Shown in pieces: positions 34,826 through 43,559 of a DNA stretch of 64,000 nt. Location of the stretch: the NCBI GenBank assembly GCA_900545405.1, contig UQYT01000012.1, positions 1 through 64,000 on the forward strand, given 5' to 3'. The notes beneath the pieces were generated by a model that had not been told where the DNA came from, searched no databases, and worked only from the letters and a program-made list of their open reading frames with translations. Numbering within the stretch: the stretch's first letter is position 1; each line of letters begins with the position of its first letter. A program made the translations under genes and the position numbers. This stretch comes from an uncultured Eubacteriales bacterium. GTDB lineage: Bacteria; Bacillota; Clostridia; Oscillospirales; Oscillospiraceae.

Positions 34826-36235
34826 TTGAACCGGAGAGATATGACCGTCGGCCCGGAGTGGAAGGAGATACTGCTCTTTTCGCTGCCGATCATGGCCGGC
34901 CAGTTTTTGCAGCAGCTGTACAACACGGTGGACAGCATCGTCGTCAGCCGCTACGGCGGGCCGACGCAGGAGATATCGAACGCCATGTTCGCCGCCGTGG
35001 GCAGCTGCACCTCGCTCATCTTCCTCTTCCTGGCCATCTCCCTGGGCCTCGCCAACGGCGGGGGCGTGCTGGTCTCCCAGCTCTACGGCGCGCGGCGCGA
35101 GCACGAGCTCCGGCGGGCGGCCTCCACGCTGCTCATAACCCAGGCCAGCCTGGGCACCGCGCTAGCCGTCCTCGGCAGCCTCGGCGCGGAGCTGCTGGTC
35201 GTGGGCCTCATGCGCGTCACGGACGAGGCCAGCCGGGCCTACGCCGTCGAATACTTCGCCATCTACGCCGTGGGCCTCATCTTCCAGTACATCTACAACG
35301 CCGTGGCGGGCATACTCCGCGCGGTGGGCGACAGCCGGGCGAGTATGTACTTTCTCTGCGTCAGCGCCGTGCTCAACACCGTGCTCGACCTCTGGTTCGT
35401 CATCAGCTTCGGCTGGGGCGTCGTGGGCGTCGCCGTGGCCACGGTCATAGCCCAGGCCGCCAGCGCCACGGTCAGCATTGTATATATGATGCGCCGCTAC
35501 CCAATCTTCCGATTCAGGCGCAGCGAGTTCGTGTTCGACACGGAGAAGTTCCGCATCTGCCTCAAGCTCGGCATCCCGGCCATAATCCAGCAGGCCGTCG
35601 TGTCCATGGGCAACGTGTTCATTCAGCGCCTCGTCAACAGCTTCGGCCAGGTCACGATGAGCGCCTTCAACGCCGGCAACCGCATGGAGAGCTATGCGCT
35701 CATCCCCATCTTCGGCACGAACATGGCCGTCGCCTCCTTCACGGGCCAGAACGTCGGCGCGCTCAAGTACGACCGCGTCAAGAGCGGCTGGAAATACAGC
35801 ACGCTGATGGCCGCGGGTATGAGCCTCGTCGTCGCCTTTTTGCTCTACATCTTCGCGGAGGACTTCGCCAAGCTCTTCAGCCTGAGCGGCGAGTCGCTCA
35901 CCCAGGCGGTGGAGTATCAGCACTGGATGAGCTACTGCATCATCCTCTTCGCCGCGTGTATGCCCACCTCGGGCCTCCTTCAGGGCGCGGGCGACGCGCT
36001 GTGGACCTCCATGACCAGCTTCTGCACCCTCGCGCTCCGCGTGGCCGTGGCCTATATCATGGTCTACGCGCTCGACGTCGGTTACGCGGCCTGCTGGCTG
36101 AACATCCCCTTCGGCTGGACGCTGGGCATACTGCTAAATTACCCGAGATACTTCTCCAGGCGCTGGATGACCAAGCGCGTGGTGCGCGACCCCATCCCCG
36201 TGGACGAGGCAGAGGAGGCGAGTCTGTTTGAGTGA
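34826..36235 (+). CDS. MATE-family efflux transporter
   Basis: This 469-residue protein with 12 membrane segments is an Na+- or H+-coupled exporter of small cations or drugs. The family pattern is clear (LPIMAGQFLQQLYNTVDSIVVSRYGG, YNAVAGILRAVGDSR, and a second-half repeat starting LGIPAIIQQAVVSMGNVFIQRLVNSFG). The start is probably TTG at 34826, with GGGGAG upstream; an ATG five codons later (34841) also has GGAGAG before it. It opens an operon with yfbR-like, ACT, UPF0210 and DUF896 genes. Confidence 0.9.
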   Translation: MNRRDMTVGPEWKEILLFSLPIMAGQFLQQLYNTVDSIVVSRYGGPTQEISNAMFAAVGSCTSLIFLFLAISLGLANGGGVLVSQLYGARREHELRRAASTLLITQASLGTALAVLGSLGAELLVVGLMRVTDEASRAYAVEYFAIYAVGLIFQYIYNAVAGILRAVGDSRASMYFLCVSAVLNTVLDLWFVISFGWGVVGVAVATVIAQAASATVSIVYMMRRYPIFRFRRSEFVFDTEKFRICLKLGIPAIIQQAVVSMGNVFIQRLVNSFGQVTMSAFNAGNRMESYALIPIFGTNMAVASFTGQNVGALKYDRVKSGWKYSTLMAAGMSLVVAFLLYIFAEDFAKLFSLSGESLTQAVEYQHWMSYCIILFAACMPTSGLLQGAGDALWTSMTSFCTLALRVAVAYIMVYALDVGYAACWLNIPFGWTLGILLNYPRYFSRRWMTKRVVRDPIPVDEAEEASLFE

Positions 36236-36812
36236 TTTCTTCGCGCTGATATCCCGCATGCGCTATATAGAGCGCTGGGGCCTCATGCGCTCGAGCATAC
36301 CCGAAAACGTGCAGGAGCACAGCCACATGGTCGCCGTGCTGGCCCACGCGCTGGGCCTCATCCGGCGCGACGTGTTCAAAAAGCCCTGCGACCCCAACTA
36401 TCTCGCCGCCGCCGCGCTCTATCACGACGCGCCCGAGATACTCACCGGCGACATGCCGACGCCCATCAAATACCACAGCGGCCGCATAAGCGAGGCCTAC
36501 CACGAGGTGGAGCACGTCGCGGCGTCAAAGCTGATAGAAATGCTTCCAGTGGAGCTGAGAGGCGAGTTTGAACCGCTTATCAGCGGAGAAGTGGGGGACG
36601 ATGCCAAAGCGCTCATCAAGGCCGCGGACAGGCTCTCGGCATACATCAAGTGCGTGGAGGAGCGCAAGGCGGGCAACCTCGAGTTCGTCAGCGCCGAGGC
36701 GCAGACCCGGCGCAGGATCGAGGACATGCACCTGCCCGAGGCGGATTATTTTCTTGAGCATTTCATGCCGGCCTTCGAGAAGAACCTCGACGAGCTGGGC
36801 ACGATGACCTGA
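36228..36812 (+). CDS. HD-domain 5'-deoxynucleotidase (YfbR-like)
   Basis: This 194-residue metal-dependent phosphohydrolase probably removes phosphate from deoxynucleoside 5'-monophosphates. The HD-domain residues are visible in ENVQEHSHMVAVLAHAL (His), LYHDAPEILTGD (His-Asp) and KAADRLSAYIKC (Asp). The match to E. coli YfbR runs through much of the length. The TTG start overlaps the end of the MATE gene by eight bases and has GGAGG upstream. It is in the same operon. Confidence 0.88.
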   Translation: MSDFFALISRMRYIERWGLMRSSIPENVQEHSHMVAVLAHALGLIRRDVFKKPCDPNYLAAAALYHDAPEILTGDMPTPIKYHSGRISEAYHEVEHVAASKLIEMLPVELRGEFEPLISGEVGDDAKALIKAADRLSAYIKCVEERKAGNLEFVSAEAQTRRRIEDMHLPEADYFLEHFMPAFEKNLDELGTMT

Positions 36813-36824
36813 GGAGGACGAAAG

Positions 36825-37094
36825 ATGAAAGCAATAGTCACAGTCATAGGCCACGACCGGGTCGGCATAATCGCCGACGTCAGCCGCATCCTCGCCGAGC
36901 GGGGAGTGAACGTGCTGGACATCAGCCAGACGGTCATGCAGGAGTACTTCACCATGATAATGCTCGTGGACGCCTCCGGCTGCTCCGTGCCCTTCGCCGA
37001 GCTGACGGCCCTGCTCCGCACCGAGGGCGAAAAGCTGGGGCTCGACATCCGCGCCCAGCGCGAGGACATCTTCAACGCGATGCACAAGATCTGA
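36825..37094 (+). CDS. ACT-domain protein (UPF0237)
   Basis: This 89-residue protein consists of one ACT domain (VTVIGHDRVGIIADVSRILAERGVNVLDISQTVM) followed by a short tail. ACT domains bind amino acids or similar small ligands. It directly precedes the UPF0210 gene by 12 bp. This gene pair is widely conserved in Firmicutes and archaea, so the two probably work together, but their role is unknown. AGGAGGACGAAAG precedes the ATG. Confidence 0.93.
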   Translation: MKAIVTVIGHDRVGIIADVSRILAERGVNVLDISQTVMQEYFTMIMLVDASGCSVPFAELTALLRTEGEKLGLDIRAQREDIFNAMHKI

Positions 37095-37106
37095 GGCGGT
37101 TTTGCT

Positions 37107-38465
37107 ATGATTAACAGAGGCGAGATTTTACAGACTATCGAGATGATAGACCAGCAGCATCTGGACGTGCGGACGGTGACTATGGGCATCTCCCTGCTCG
37201 ACTGCTGCGACACGGACGCCAAGGCGGCGTGCCGGAAGATATACGACAAGATAACGCGCTCGGCGAAGGACCTGGTCCGGACCGGCGAGGAGATAGAGGC
37301 CGAGTTCGGCATCCCCATCGTGAACAAGCGCATCTCGGTGACGCCGATTGCGCTGGTGGCGGGGGCGTCGGAGACGGAGGATTACGTGCCGTTTGCAAAG
37401 GCTCTGGACGCGGCGCGGGCGGAGACGGGTGTGAATTTCGTCGGCGGCTTTTCCGCGCTGGTGCAGAAGGGCATGACCCCTGCGGACATGCGGCTCATCC
37501 GCGCGATCCCGCAGGCGCTGGCGGAGACGGAGCTGGTGTGCTCGAGCGTGAACATAGGCTCGACAAAGGCGGGCATAAACATGGACGCGGTGGCGCTCAT
37601 GGGCGAGACGGTGAAGGAGACCGCGCGCCTGACGGCGGACCGCGGCGGTTTCGGCTGCGCAAAGCTCGTCGTGTTCTGCAACGCGGTGGAGGATAACCCC
37701 TTCATGGCGGGCGCATTCCACGGCGTTTCGGAGCCTGACCGTGTGATAAACGTCGGCGTGTCCGGCCCGGGCGTGGTGCACCATGCGCTGAAGGCAGTGA
37801 AGGGCGCGAGCTTCGACGTGGTGGCGGAAACCATCAAAAAGACAGCGTTCCAGGTGACGCGCATGGGCCAGCTGGTGGCGCAGGAGGCGTCGCGGCGGCT
37901 GGGCGTGCCGTTCGGCATAGTCGACCTGTCGCTGGCGCCGACTCCGGCGGTGGGCGATTCGGTGGCGCGGATACTGGAGGAGATGGGCCTGGAGGTCTGC
38001 GGCACGCACGGGACTACGGCGGCGCTGGCGCTCCTGAACGACGCGGTGAAGAAGGGCGGCGTCATGGCCAGCTCCTCGGTAGGCGGACTGTCGGGCGCGT
38101 TCATACCTGTGTCGGAGGACGAGGGCATGATCGCGGCGGCGAGCTCGGGCGCGCTGTGCCTGGACAAGCTGGAGGCGATGACCTGCGTGTGCTCGGTGGG
38201 GCTCGATATGATAGCGGTGCCGGGCTCGACGAGCGCGGAGACGATCGCGGCCATCATCGCGGACGAGGCGGCCATCGGCATGATAAACCAGAAGACGACG
38301 GCGGTGCGCCTGATCCCGGCTCCGGGCATGGAGGTCGGGGACACGGTGGAGTTCGGCGGGCTGCTGGGCTCCGCGCCGGTTATGGCGGTGCACCCGTTCT
38401 CGAGCGCAGAGTTCGTGCGCCGCGGCGGACGCATACCTGCGCCGATACACTCGCTGAAGAACTGA
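37107..38465 (+). CDS. UPF0210 family protein (PFL-like fold)
   Basis: This 452-residue protein shows the UPF0210 pattern from end to end (LDVRTVTMGISLLDC, VNKRISVTPIALVAG, GVSGPGVVHHALK, and the C-terminal PVMAVHPFSSAEFVRRGGRIPAPIHSLKN). The family is remotely related to pyruvate formate-lyase-type proteins. I do not see an established activity. It is cytoplasmic, paired with the ACT protein upstream, and its stop is eight bases before the DUF896 gene. Confidence 0.93.
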   Translation: MINRGEILQTIEMIDQQHLDVRTVTMGISLLDCCDTDAKAACRKIYDKITRSAKDLVRTGEEIEAEFGIPIVNKRISVTPIALVAGASETEDYVPFAKALDAARAETGVNFVGGFSALVQKGMTPADMRLIRAIPQALAETELVCSSVNIGSTKAGINMDAVALMGETVKETARLTADRGGFGCAKLVVFCNAVEDNPFMAGAFHGVSEPDRVINVGVSGPGVVHHALKAVKGASFDVVAETIKKTAFQVTRMGQLVAQEASRRLGVPFGIVDLSLAPTPAVGDSVARILEEMGLEVCGTHGTTAALALLNDAVKKGGVMASSSVGGLSGAFIPVSEDEGMIAAASSGALCLDKLEAMTCVCSVGLDMIAVPGSTSAETIAAIIADEAAIGMINQKTTAVRLIPAPGMEVGDTVEFGGLLGSAPVMAVHPFSSAEFVRRGGRIPAPIHSLKN

Positions 38466-38473
38466 GGTGCTCC

Positions 38474-38677
38474 ATGGATAAGGAGAAGATGGACCGCATA
38501 TCCGAGCTGACACGCCTCTCCCGAGAGCGCGAGCTGACGCCCGACGAGCTGACCGAGCGCGCCGCGCTGCGCGCCGAGTATCTCCAGGATTGGCGCAAAA
38601 GCACAGTAAATGTGCTTGAAAATACCTATATCGTCGACGAAAAGGGCAACAAGCATAAGCTCAAAAAGAAGCAGTGA
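38474..38677 (+). CDS. DUF896 family protein (YnzC-like)
   Basis: This 67-residue protein has the DUF896 signature (MDRISELTRLSRERELTPDELTERAALRAEYL, then WRKSTVNVLENTYIVDEKGN), with two helices forming a small hairpin fold and a basic tail (HKLKKKQ). The function is unknown; the B. subtilis relative is in the SOS-linked yneA region. The ATG at 38474 has GAGGTG upstream. It ends the MATE operon. Confidence 0.93.
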   Translation: MDKEKMDRISELTRLSRERELTPDELTERAALRAEYLQDWRKSTVNVLENTYIVDEKGNKHKLKKKQ

Positions 38678-38684
38678 TCCCAAA

Positions 38685-38858
38685 CGAATAAAAGTTTCGC
38701 CCGCCTTTTCAAAGGCGGCGGGGTGCAGGGGCAGAGCCCTTGCCCGCGCTCCGCAGAGCGCGGAACCCCCTTGTGCTTCATAAAGCGCAGGAGGGGGTCT
38801 AAGGGGGAACCCTCGCCGGGGGTTCCCCCTTTTTCTTTACTCTTGTGCGTGTGCGCCG
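38685..38858 (-). repeat. GC-rich hairpin module R3, reverse orientation
   Basis: This is the reverse-complement order of the module seen at 18206-18395 and 47078-47263. It starts with CGAATAAAAGTTTCGCCCGCC, has the palindrome CGCGCTCCGCAGAGCGCG, and ends with the stem AAGGGGGAACC.CTCGCC / GGGGTTCCCCCTT. It directly follows the DUF896 stop and may act as that operon's terminator. Confidence 0.7.
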
Positions 38859-39265
38859 TTTCTTTGGGAGGTTTTCGTTGCCCTGTCCTGCCATTCGACC
38901 CCATTTCTTTGGTGCTTGCCCAAAGAAACGGGGTCGAGCCGCCAAAGAAAGGCGCTTTTTTACCCCGGCGGCTCCACCATTCGCGTGAGCGCTACCAGTC
39001 GGTGGGCGTGACGTTCCTCGCCCGACTTGGGGAGGGGCTTGGTGGTTGACCGGGCGCTCAAGTCAGCTTGACGCAGTCGGCGGCTATGTTGGGGCTTCGC
39101 GTTCGTGGGAGAGGCGGGTGGGACCGAACAGCTCCCGTGGCGGCACCCAAAAGCGCGTTTCGTTGGGGCTCCACCCCGTTTCTTTGCGCAAGAGCAAAGA
39201 AATGGGGTGGAACGGGCAGCAGGGGGGAGGGGCTTCTGCCCAAGAAAACGGCGCACACGTAAAAG
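38843..39265. mobile_element. Inverted-repeat-bounded non-coding element, full copy 2
   Basis: The ends are TTGTGCGTGTGCGCCG (38843) and, in reverse complement, CGGCGCACACGTAAAAG (39249-39265). Unit R2 (38896-39045) comes first and unit R1 in reverse (about 39108-39210) second, so this copy is inverted relative to copies 1 and 3. R1 here keeps the hairpin core but diverges beyond about 65 bases. No conserved reading frame is seen. Confidence 0.7.
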
Positions 39266-39299
39266 GCGCAAATAAGGTGCCGCCTTTTCTTTGGCTTTG

Positions 39300-39510
39300 T
39301 ACTTGTGCGCCGATACGTTGGGAGGGGGTCGTTAGCTGTCCTGCGATTCGACCCCATTTCTTTGGTGCTTGCCCAAAGAAACGGTGTCGAGCCGCCAAAG
39401 AAAAGCGCTTTTTTTACCCCGGCGGCTCCACCATCCGCGTGAGCGCTACCAGTCGGTGGCCGGGACGTTCCTCGCCCGACTTGGGGCGGGGGCTGGTGCG
39501 GGTTTTTGGC
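39300..39510 (+). mobile_element. Half copy of the inverted-repeat element (left end plus R2)
   Basis: The end sequence TTGTGCGCCG (39303) and unit R2 (39349-39502) are present, but no R1 and no second end follow. It lies 35 bp after full copy 2 in the same orientation, so the locus is a tandem of one full and one truncated element. Copies 2 and 2' fill nearly all of the 891-bp gap between the DUF896 and M20 genes. Confidence 0.7.
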
Positions 39511-39529
39511 GCTCGCTTCTCATAAAACA

Positions 39530-39556
39530 AAAAACGCCCCCACAGGGGGCGTTTTT
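39530..39556. terminator. Terminator of the M20 amidohydrolase gene
   Basis: The stem AAAAACGCCCCC / GGGGGCGTTTTT with an ACA loop lies 14 bp from the stop, with T-runs on both strands. Confidence 0.9.
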
Positions 39557-39569
39557 GGGTCTGTTTTAC

Positions 39570-40721
39570 TCAGCCGTTGAGGTAGTCGACGGCCACTTGG
39601 GCGTAGAGGGCGGAGCCGGTCTCCATGGCGCTCTCGTCGATGCAGAACATGTCGCTGTGCTGCGGGGCGTCGCCGCCTCCGCCGAGGGCCACGAAGGCAC
39701 AGGGGATGTGGGATGTGTACTCGGCAAAGTCCTCGCCGCCCATGTTGCGCTGGAAGGGGAATATCTTCTCGGGCGGCACCAGCTTTTCGGCCGCGGCCCG
39801 GGCGATGGCCGTCATGTGCGGCTCGTTGACCAGGATCTCGGTCTTGAACTGGTAGTCGAGCTCCGCTGTGCAGCGGTAGGCCGCGGCGGTCTGCTTGGCA
39901 ATGCGCTCCATGATCTCCGGCATGTGCGGGTGGATGTCCTTGTTGAAGATGCGCACCGTGCCCTCGAGCACGGCCTCGCCGGAGATGATGTTGAACCGCG
40001 CGCCGGAGTGGAGCGTGCCCACCGTCACGACGATGGGGTCGAGCGGGCTGAACTCGCGGCTGGATATGGTCTGCAGCGCCAGCACTATGGCCGAGGCAGC
40101 GACGGTGGCGTCGATGCCCTCGTCGGGGAGCGCGCCGTGGCTTGCCTTGCCGGTGACCGTCAGCTTGAAGTAGTCGGCGGCGGGGTGGAGCGTACCCTCG
40201 GAGAGCGAGAGCGAGCCAGCGGGCCGCCGGGAGAAGATGTGCTGGCCGAAGGCGGCGTCCACGCCGTCCAGGACGCCCTGCTCAACGATGCACTTCGCAC
40301 CGCTGGCAAGCTCCTCGGCGGGCTGGAAGATGAGCTTGACCGTGCCGCAGAGCTCGTCCTTCACGGAGGAGAGTATCTTCGCCGCGCCCAGCAGCATGGC
40401 GGTGTGCGTGTCGTGGCCGCAGGCGTGCATATAGTCCTCGTTCTCGGAGGCGTAGGGCAGGCCGGTCTTCTCGGTGGTGGTGAGCGCGTCGATGTCCGCG
40501 CGCAGGGCGATGCACTTGCCGGGCTTTCCGCCCTTTATCTCGCCCACAAGGCCCGTGGGCTCAAAGAGGCGGTAGGGGATGCCCATCTTGTCGAGCTCCT
40601 CGGCGATGCGCTTTGTGGTGCGGAACTCCTCAAAGCTTGCCTCCGGGTGGCGGTGAAAGTCGCGGCGCATCTCCACGACGTAGGGATAGACCTCATGGGC
40701 CAGCTTCTTGATGTCAGCCAT
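39570..40721 (-). CDS. M20-family amidohydrolase (N-acyl-amino-acid type), copy 1
   Basis: This 383-residue di-metal hydrolase probably cleaves N-acyl or peptide-like amide bonds of amino-acid derivatives. Metal-site motifs are HACGHDTHTAMLLGAA, IFQPAEE, the conserved His of GQHIFSRRPAG (equivalent to the usual GLHxxP) and NMGGEDFAEY near the C-terminus. The RDFHRHPE opening and dimerisation domain insert are typical. No signal peptide is seen. It is probably transcribed after the M20 paralogue at 40839 and the permease at 42106. The exact substrate is unknown. Confidence 0.9.
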   Translation of the reverse strand: MADIKKLAHEVYPYVVEMRRDFHRHPEASFEEFRTTKRIAEELDKMGIPYRLFEPTGLVGEIKGGKPGKCIALRADIDALTTTEKTGLPYASENEDYMHACGHDTHTAMLLGAAKILSSVKDELCGTVKLIFQPAEELASGAKCIVEQGVLDGVDAAFGQHIFSRRPAGSLSLSEGTLHPAADYFKLTVTGKASHGALPDEGIDATVAASAIVLALQTISSREFSPLDPIVVTVGTLHSGARFNIISGEAVLEGTVRIFNKDIHPHMPEIMERIAKQTAAAYRCTAELDYQFKTEILVNEPHMTAIARAAAEKLVPPEKIFPFQRNMGGEDFAEYTSHIPCAFVALGGGGDAPQHSDMFCIDESAMETGSALYAQVAVDYLNG

Positions 40722-40771
40722 AGTGTTCTCCTTCCTCGGGGCACGCGCCCCGGCGTGTGTCGGGCGACGGT

Positions 40772-40800
40772 ATGACCGCCTCGCCGAGCGAGGCGGTCAT
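40772..40800 (-). terminator. Hairpin between the two M20 genes
   Basis: The stem ATGACCGCCTCG / CGAGGCGGTCAT with a 5-base loop is strong but has no T-run. It could be an RNA-processing or partial termination site. Confidence 0.45.
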
Positions 40801-40838
40801 TTCTCATCTAATATTCTGCTGTGTGCGGTGCTGCTGAC

Positions 40839-42026
40839 TCAGCTCTCGAGTATCTTGAGGGCCGTGGCGACCATCGCCGTGACGCCGCACTCGAGCGCCT
40901 CCTCCTGGAAGGTGCAGCGGGCGTCGTGCAGGGAGTGGGGCGCGTCGCCCAGGTAGCCGGCGTTGAGCAGCAAAAACAGGCTCGGCGTGCCGGTGGCGTT
41001 GCCATAGTAGCTGAAGTCCTCGCTGAAGGAGAGCGGCTCTTCCAGGTTGTCGACGTAGTCCGGGCCGAGGGCCTCGGCGACAGCCTCGGCGCCTATCTTG
41101 AGCAGCTTGGGGTCGTTGACCACGGAGCCGTAGCCTTCGATGTGCTCGACGTCGAACTTGCAGGCGCTCAGCTCGGCGGTGCCGCGGGCGAGGCGCATGA
41201 CCTCGTCGTAGATGACCTTGCGGGTCTCCTCGCCGTAGGTGCGGCAGACCATCTCAAGGCTGGCGGTGCTGGGGATGATGTTGACGGCCTCGCCGCCCTT
41301 GATGACGCCGATGGAGACGATGGCGGTCTTGAGCGGGTTGACGCGGCGGGCGACGATCTGCTGGGCGTTAACGATGAACTGAGCCAGCGCGAGGATGGCG
41401 TCGTGGCCGTTTTGCGGCTGGGAACCGTGGGCGTTCTGGCCGGTGACCTTGACGTTGTAGAGGTCGAAAGCCGTGGTGGCGATGCCGTTATACATGCTCA
41501 CGGCGCCGACCTTGGGTCCTCCCGGCGAGATGTGGGTGGCCATGATGGCGTCGACGTGCGGGTTCTCCATGACGCCGGCCTCGACCATGGGGCGAGCGCC
41601 GCCCATGGGGGCCTTCTCCTCGCCCGGCTGGAAGATGAGCTTTACAGTGCCGGGCAGCTGGTCGCGCATGCCGCAGAGCACCTTGGCCGTGGCGAGCAGC
41701 ATGGAGATGTGCGTGTCGTGGCCGCAGGCGTGCATGACGCCGTCGTTCTGGCTTGCGAAGGGCAGGCCGGTCTCCTCCTTGACGGGCAGAGCGTCGATGT
41801 CCGCGCGGATGGCGACGCACTTGCCGGGCTTGGCGCCCTTGATGATGGCGACCGCGCCGGTGGGCAGCGGGCGCTCAACGCTGTCGCAGCCGAAGCTCTT
41901 GAGGAGCTCTACTATCTTCTCCGTCGTGCGGAACTCGTTGTTGCTCAGCTCCGGATGGGCGTGGAAATCGCGCCTCCAGGAGAGCATCTCATCGGATATT
42001 TCATGAGCTCTGGCTCTGATGTCCAT
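40839..42026 (-). CDS. M20-family amidohydrolase (N-acyl-amino-acid type), copy 2
   Basis: This 395-residue paralogue of the enzyme encoded at 39570 has RRDFHAHPE, HACGHDTHISMLLATA, IFQPGEE and SEDFSYY as the metal-site and active-site motifs. Clear divergence in the C-terminal half suggests a different substrate side chain. It lies 79 bp after the permease gene on the same strand, consistent with uptake followed by hydrolysis. No signal peptide is visible, so it is cytoplasmic. Confidence 0.9.
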   Translation of the reverse strand: MDIRARAHEISDEMLSWRRDFHAHPELSNNEFRTTEKIVELLKSFGCDSVERPLPTGAVAIIKGAKPGKCVAIRADIDALPVKEETGLPFASQNDGVMHACGHDTHISMLLATAKVLCGMRDQLPGTVKLIFQPGEEKAPMGGARPMVEAGVMENPHVDAIMATHISPGGPKVGAVSMYNGIATTAFDLYNVKVTGQNAHGSQPQNGHDAILALAQFIVNAQQIVARRVNPLKTAIVSIGVIKGGEAVNIIPSTASLEMVCRTYGEETRKVIYDEVMRLARGTAELSACKFDVEHIEGYGSVVNDPKLLKIGAEAVAEALGPDYVDNLEEPLSFSEDFSYYGNATGTPSLFLLLNAGYLGDAPHSLHDARCTFQEEALECGVTAMVATALKILES

Positions 42027-42105
42027 GATGTTTAGTCCTTTCTAACTTAAAATATGGGATTAGGGGAGACGGTGTCCGTCTCCCCATTATTGAGCTTCGT
42101 TATTA

Positions 42106-43320
42106 TCAGAAGACGAGCAGGTTCGCCATGTAGCCCGCGATCAGGACGCTGGTGATGGAGACGGAGACCATGCCGGCGATGAGCATCTTGGGCATCATGT
42201 GGTCGAGCATGAGCTGCTTCTCCTGGTCGTTGGCGGCGGTGGCGTTGACGACCTCGTTGGTGACGATGTAGGTGCCGGGGAAGCCGAAGAGGCAGGTGCT
42301 GCCGATGGCGCAGCTCATCTGCCAGCTCACGCCGAAGATCTTGCCGACCAGCGTGGAGATCACGAGGAAGGTGATGCTGCCGGTGACAACGACGACGAGC
42401 AGGGGCCAGAGCATGCCGGCGACCATGTCAGGCGTGGACTGGGCGAGGTTGGTGAAGATGGACAGCGTGACGACGACGAGCATGAAGCCGTCCGCGCCGG
42501 CCTTGCCCATGGGGCCGATATCGAGGAAGCCGAGTTCCTTGAACACGACGCCGTAGATGAGCGCGAAGATCAGAGCGCTGATGGTGAAGGCACTGCCGGT
42601 GTCGGCGATCATGCCGTTGATCCAGTTGGCGGTGATGGTGGCGAGGAAGCCGACAAGGGCGACCTTGGCCATGATGATGTTGGCGCCGTTGTACTTGTCG
42701 GGCAGGGGCGGGATGAGACGCTTCTTGGTGACGGCGTCGGCGGCGGCTATCTTGGCGGTGACGCCCTTGAGCTCCTCGCCGGACTCGACGAGGCGGCGGA
42801 CACGCTTGGCCTCGCTCTTCAGGCAGAGGGAGCAGACGGGGTAGCCGACGAAGCCCTGCACGACCATGACGAGGGCGGCAAAGACGCCGAGCTCGACGCT
42901 GTAATCGGCAACGGCATTCTGCATGGTGAGGGTGGCGACAACGCCGCCGGAGAGGATGGGCGCGCCGACGATGACGTAGTTCTTGTCGGAGACGATGAGG
43001 CCGCCGAGGAAGTAGATGCCGAGGCTGATGGCTATGCAGGCCGCAGCGGCTATGATAACGGTCTTCCACTGGTCGGCAAAGTCACGCAGCTTGATGGTGG
43101 TGCCCATGTGCACGAGCAGCATGGTCACGAGCACGCCGGAGACGAGCAGCAGCGTGGAGTCGTCGAACATGGTGTTCGGGAGCACCTTGGTCCAGAAGCC
43201 GGCCAGGAAGATGACCGAGGACAGGAAGAGCATCGAGACGATGGCCTTTGTCTTCGTGGCGACCATGTCGCCTATGCCGAAGACGAGCAAGATTACGAAT
43301 GTTGCAAGGATCGGTAGCAT
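42106..43320 (-). CDS. Polytopic membrane transporter of unidentified family
   Basis: This 404-residue protein has about 10-11 hydrophobic segments arranged as two similar halves (around GAPILSGGVVATLTMQNAVADYS and GSTCLFGFPGTYIVTNEVVNATAA) and a charged central loop. This resembles inverted-repeat secondary transporters such as the glutamate:Na+ symporter type, but I cannot name the family. The ATG at 43320 has GGAGGTG upstream. It lies directly upstream of the M20 genes, so import of N-acyl amino acids or small peptides is a reasonable guess. Confidence 0.7.
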   Translation of the reverse strand: MLPILATFVILLVFGIGDMVATKTKAIVSMLFLSSVIFLAGFWTKVLPNTMFDDSTLLLVSGVLVTMLLVHMGTTIKLRDFADQWKTVIIAAAACIAISLGIYFLGGLIVSDKNYVIVGAPILSGGVVATLTMQNAVADYSVELGVFAALVMVVQGFVGYPVCSLCLKSEAKRVRRLVESGEELKGVTAKIAAADAVTKKRLIPPLPDKYNGANIIMAKVALVGFLATITANWINGMIADTGSAFTISALIFALIYGVVFKELGFLDIGPMGKAGADGFMLVVVTLSIFTNLAQSTPDMVAGMLWPLLVVVVTGSITFLVISTLVGKIFGVSWQMSCAIGSTCLFGFPGTYIVTNEVVNATAANDQEKQLMLDHMMPKMLIAGMVSVSITSVLIAGYMANLLVF

Positions 43321-43506
43321 GGATAAGCACCTCCAAATTTTTAACCGTCGGGACTGTGTCTGCCCCTCGGGTCCCCCCAAAAAATCGGGCTTATGCGGAT
43401 GATGATACTACGTTTCTTTCAGGAATGCAATGCGTTAAATCGGAGTTTGTGAAAAATTTGTGAACACGGACGATTTTTGTTTAAAGCGATGTGAGCAAAA
43501 GGCACA

Positions 43507-43537
43507 AAAAGCACAAAGGCCAGGCCTTTGTGCTTTT
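43507..43537. terminator. Bidirectional intrinsic terminator
   Basis: The stem AAAAGCACAAAGG / CCTTTGTGCTTTT has T-runs on both strands. It follows the rodA stop on the minus strand and lies upstream of the permease gene. Confidence 0.8.
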
Positions 43538-43559
43538 CAAAATTTAAGTTTTATTTCAA

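Noticed and set aside
34858..36231. A 457-codon frame overlapping the MATE gene in another frame
   Set aside because: The translation is Arg/His/Gly-rich and low in complexity, while the 34826 frame gives a complete MATE protein.
39046..39525. Short open frames within the repeat elements (also at 18141-18449, 38723-39049, 46706-47164, 17798-18414)
   Set aside because: The same DNA is read in different frames and lengths in different copies. The products are Arg/Gly/Pro-rich with no domain, so conservation is at the DNA or RNA level.
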